A stretch of DNA of 8,103 nt from an uncultured Clostridia bacterium (lineage in GTDB: Bacteria > Bacillota > Clostridia > Oscillospirales > Ruminococcaceae), in the NCBI GenBank assembly GCA_937893735.1, contig CALBGD010000136.1:1-8103 (forward strand), written 5' to 3'. The notes beneath the pieces were generated by a model. The model was not told where the DNA came from and did not search any database. It saw nothing but the letters and a program-made list of their open reading frames with translations. The position numbers were made by a program, and so were the translations under genes. Below are positions 4,996 through 8,103 of the stretch, one piece after another; positions within the stretch are counted from its first letter, which is position 1; each line of letters begins with the position of its first letter.

Positions 4996-6537
4996 TTAAA
5001 GGCCGAGCTCTGCGCCGTATCTCAGGAATATGCAGCCGGTGCATATAAGCAGCACGAGCACAGTCGCCGGCACGCACGCCTTGAGGTATCTTCCCCAGCC
5101 GATAGGATAGCCGTGCTTCGCCGCAACGGAGGTTCCAACAACGTTTGCGGAGGCTCCGATAGGAGTTGCGCTTCCACCGATGTCAGTACCGAGGGAGAGA
5201 GACCATGCCAGCACGGAAAGATAACCTGCGCCAAGACCGCTCGCCTCTGCAAGGCGCTGAATGATCGGCACCATAGTCGCCGCAAACGGGATATTGTCCA
5301 CAACAGAGCTTGCAACAGCGGAGAGCCAGATAATAATGATGACAACCAGGATAACATTGCCGCCGCTTATCATCTCGATGAAGTTTGCTACGATCTCAAG
5401 AATACCTGTCTGCTCCAGACCGCCTACTACGATAAACAGTCCTACGAAGAACAGCAGGGTCTTGTAGTCCACCTTTTTCAGAAGCTCAAGGGAGTGCTTT
5501 CCGGAGGTGATGAGCGTTGCAACGGCGATAACTCCGCCGATGAATGCAACGGTAAGTCCGGTCTGCGCGTGAGTTACGAGCATTACGACAGCAACGAGGA
5601 ATATCACGATGCTGATGATAAAGCTACGCTTGTCCGTGATGGCTTCCTTGGGGTCGGGCATTGTGGAAATGTCGATGTTGTTCTTCCCTGCCTCGGTAAG
5701 CTCCTTGCGGAAAATGAGGAAGAAGTACACCAGAACGAATATCAGGGAAATTCCCGCGATAACTCCCGTGTTGGTGAGGAAGTCGGAGAAGGAATAGCCG
5801 AGAGATGTACCGACGATGATGTTTGGCGGGTCGCCGCACATGGTCGCGGAGCCTCCGAGGTTGGCGCAGAACACCTCCGAAAGTATCATCGGGATAGGAT
5901 TGAACTTCAGGAGCTGAGCAAGCTCAACGGTTACAGCCGCGAGGAACAGGATAACAGTGATACTGTCGATGAACATTGAGAGCACCGCGGACATCAGCAT
6001 GAATGTGATGAACAGCGGAACTACCTTGTACTTTACCAGCTTTGCAAGGGTCATGCACAGCCATCTGAAGAAGCCTGCCTTTGCCATGCCCTCCACCATT
6101 ATCATCATGCCGGCGATGAAGATTATGGTCGCCCAGTTGATGCCTGCGGAGCTCTCCTCAGAGGAGCCTGCGGTGTACCAGAAGCCGGGTGTGAAGATAT
6201 TCGCGATGTTGAGCGTTGACCAGATAGCGTCAAAACTCTTCATGCATATGCCGAACACGAGAACCAGCGTTGCAAGTCCGCAGCAGAGCGTAACGATGTG
6301 CCGCTCGATCTTGTCCATGATTATCAGCACGAACATTATCACGAAAATAAGTACAGCAACGATCTTGGCAAGAAGCCCGGTGTCATCGCCGCTGAGCCCG
6401 GTGAATATCCCGAATACCAGCAGCACTGTACCAGTAGCAGCCATTCCCATTGCAGCCACGCGCGACAGCTTGTCCATTGCAGCCATGACGAACATGACAA
6501 TAAACACTATCGCAGCAAGAGTTGTTGCAATTACCAT
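4996..6537 (-). CDS. ArsB/NhaD-type (SLC13-like) membrane permease
   Basis: Polytopic inner-membrane transporter of the ion transporter superfamily, 513 aa, with roughly a dozen hydrophobic segments. Family motifs occur in both halves. First half: NWATIIFIAGMMIMVEGMAK (134-153), FIDSITVIL (189-197) and ANLGGSATMCGDPPNIIVG (225-243). Second half: VDYKTLLFFVGLFIVVGGLE (356-375), VDNIPFAATMVP (413-424) and GTDIGGSATPIGASANVVG (450-468). Such proteins move Na+/H+, arsenite or carboxylates. The GDPPN motif points to the NhaD/ArsB side, but no ArsA or ArsR gene is nearby, so the substrate is open. It is longer than typical members (about 420-450 aa) because residues 8-44 and 61-97 are an ungapped duplicate of the first membrane segment pair. 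The ATG at 6535-6537 has GGAGG 6 nt upstream. It is first in an operon with the cytidylate-kinase-like gene and has two candidate promoters. Confidence 0.9.
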   Translation of the reverse strand: MVIATTLAAIVFIVMFVMAAMDKLSRVAAMGMAATGTVLLVFGIFTGLSGDDTGLLAKIVAVLIFVIMFVLIIMDKIERHIVTLCCGLATLVLVFGICMKSFDAIWSTLNIANIFTPGFWYTAGSSEESSAGINWATIIFIAGMMIMVEGMAKAGFFRWLCMTLAKLVKYKVVPLFITFMLMSAVLSMFIDSITVILFLAAVTVELAQLLKFNPIPMILSEVFCANLGGSATMCGDPPNIIVGTSLGYSFSDFLTNTGVIAGISLIFVLVYFFLIFRKELTEAGKNNIDISTMPDPKEAITDKRSFIISIVIFLVAVVMLVTHAQTGLTVAFIGGVIAVATLITSGKHSLELLKKVDYKTLLFFVGLFIVVGGLEQTGILEIVANFIEMISGGNVILVVIIIIWLSAVASSVVDNIPFAATMVPIIQRLAEASGLGAGYLSVLAWSLSLGTDIGGSATPIGASANVVGTSVAAKHGYPIGWGRYLKACVPATVLVLLICTGCIFLRYGAELGL

Positions 6538-6581
6538 TAGATTACCTCCGTCCGAAGCGCTCTTATTCTCTATGCGCTCCC

Positions 6582-6617
6582 TTTTTATACATCAACAGAT
6601 TTTTATACATCAACAGA
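6582..6617. repeat. Perfect tandem duplication of an 18-bp unit
   Basis: TTTTTATACATCAACAGA occurs twice with no spacer (6582-6599 and 6600-6617). A degenerate relative with a T run and CACATCAA lies at 6640-6653. On the minus strand each copy holds TTGATG and TATAAA, so the duplication builds a promoter. Confidence 0.9.
6584..6613 (-). promoter_or_regulatory. Proximal promoter of the permease operon
   Basis: On the minus strand TTGATG (6608-6613), from the upstream copy of the 18-bp repeat, is followed after 18 bp by TATAAA (6584-6589) from the downstream copy. The predicted start near 6577 gives a leader of about 40 nt including the GGAGG. It matches consensus less well than the distal promoter. 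Confidence 0.6.
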
Positions 6618-6812
6618 CAACGAAAATCTCCCTGACATCTTTTTTCACATCAAGACGCGGGAGAGTGTAATTATTCTGCTTATGCACTATGCGAGTATTC
6701 TAACATATTAAATAAGAAAAGTCAAGCGGATTTTTTATGTTTTGTTGATTTCTCATCACAATTCGACCAGAAATCACGATTCTTTGCACGGATTTTACAA
6801 TCTTTACAGCAA
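6618..6812. other. Non-coding leader and spacer upstream of the permease
   Basis: No gene is seen here. The part from about 6538 to 6690 would be the leader of the distal permease transcript. It contains a predicted two-part hairpin (6627-6664, minus strand): TCTCCC pairs with GGGAGA outside, CGTCTT pairs with AAGATG inside (one G-U), with a 10-nt loop. The remaining AT-rich stretch, 6726-6812, separates it from the gdhA-side terminator and shows nothing recognisable. Confidence 0.5.
6697..6725 (-). promoter_or_regulatory. Distal promoter of the permease operon
   Basis: On the minus strand the -35 is TTGACT (6720-6725), followed by a 17-bp spacer and the -10 TAGAAT (6697-6702) preceded by TGT, an extended -10. 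Each hexamer differs from consensus at one base. Transcription would start near 6690, leaving a leader of about 150 nt that includes the tandem repeats. Confidence 0.8.
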
Positions 6813-6841
6813 AAATGCCGCCCCAAGCCGGAGCGGCATTT
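6813..6841 (-). terminator. Terminator of the gdhA transcript
   Basis: A 9-bp stem, AAATGCCGC/GCGGCATTT, with an 11-nt loop. On the minus strand it is followed by further T residues (ATTTTTG). It lies 5 bp past the stop of the 60-aa gene and is well placed to end the gdhA transcript. Confidence 0.8.
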
Positions 6842-6845
6842 GCAT

Positions 6846-7028
6846 TTATTTGGTGTGATTAAGGTTGAAGTTGCAGTTTTCATGGAACTGCTTGCTCTCC
6901 TTAGCGCCCTTCCCCGATTTTCTGTCGTCGGGGTGAAGCTCGGTGCGCAGCTCTACATCCTTGTCGGATTTTCCGCCGCGGACAAGGTCAGCGTCCTGCT
7001 TCATGGTGTGAGTCTTTTTTTCACTCAT
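6846..7028 (-). CDS. Small highly charged protein downstream of gdhA
   Basis: I do not recognise this 60-aa product. It is strongly hydrophilic: the first 45 residues are rich in Lys, Asp, Glu and Ser with short GGK/GKGAK segments and are probably disordered. The tail is Asn/His-rich with the only Cys (residue 52). There is no signal peptide or hydrophobic segment. The ATG lies 18 bp after the gdhA stop, with a weak GGTGG 4 nt upstream, and the gene is followed at once by a terminator. That position, between gdhA and its terminator, favours a real co-transcribed gene over chance. No competing ORF on the other strand is evident. It could be a nucleic-acid-binding or stress-type small protein, or a partner of glutamate dehydrogenase; there is no direct evidence for either. 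Confidence 0.65.
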   Translation of the reverse strand: MSEKKTHTMKQDADLVRGGKSDKDVELRTELHPDDRKSGKGAKESKQFHENCNFNLNHTK

Positions 7029-7046
7029 AGCGCCACCGGCTCTGCA

Positions 7047-8103
<1,057 letters not shown>

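Noticed and set aside
5113..5979. 288-aa plus-strand ORF
   Set aside because: Lies wholly opposite the permease, whose family motifs fix the real frame. The hydrophilic composition is the mirror of membrane-segment codons.
6582..6617. CRISPR or mobile-element terminal repeat
   Set aside because: Only two adjacent copies with no spacer, no cas genes and no transposase; better explained as a tandem duplication in a promoter.
5957..6670. 237-aa plus-strand ORF
   Set aside because: Antisense to the permease and its promoters. Its end lies in the leader and promoter region; no RBS.

Overview
The window looks like chromosomal DNA of a Gram-positive anaerobe of the Clostridia, most likely a Ruminococcus-like member of the Oscillospiraceae/Ruminococcaceae. 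This is inferred from strong AGGAGG-type ribosome binding sites, sigma-A-type promoters in AT-rich gaps, moderately GC-rich genes, and the gene content: a hexameric-type NADP glutamate dehydrogenase, a cytidylate-kinase-like protein and a kinase/FHA cassette. No tRNA, rRNA, CRISPR array, transposase or phage gene was seen.

Region 1 (15-3612, minus strand) is a compact three-gene operon: a soluble Ser/Thr protein kinase (554 aa), a coiled-coil protein of unknown family (425 aa), and a small protein with two zinc ribbons and an FHA phosphothreonine-binding domain (196 aa). The genes lie 14 bp apart, then overlap by 8 bp. One promoter with an extended -10 sits immediately upstream of the kinase, and a 12-bp perfect palindrome covers its -35. 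The kinase N-terminus carries three short Thr/Ser-x-x-Asn-Pro-like repeats that could be phosphorylated and read by the FHA protein. This is the part of the window most likely to be an under-described system.

Region 2 (3613-4374) is a 460-bp AT-rich gap with inverted and direct repeats, then a lone divergent XRE-type regulator (82 aa, plus strand) with a clear promoter, a clear RBS and two terminator hairpins. The second hairpin is symmetrical and also serves the convergent operon.

Region 3 (4379-6725, minus strand) is a two-gene operon: an ArsB/NhaD-type (ion transporter superfamily) membrane permease with a duplicated N-terminal segment, then a cytidylate-kinase-like P-loop protein. Two candidate promoters precede it. 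One is built from a perfect 18-bp tandem duplication.

Region 4 (6813-8103, minus strand) is the 3' part of gdhA (5' end outside the window), followed 18 bp later by a 60-residue, highly charged small protein and a terminator hairpin. It handles ammonium assimilation or glutamate turnover. Nothing in the sequence links it functionally to Regions 1-3.
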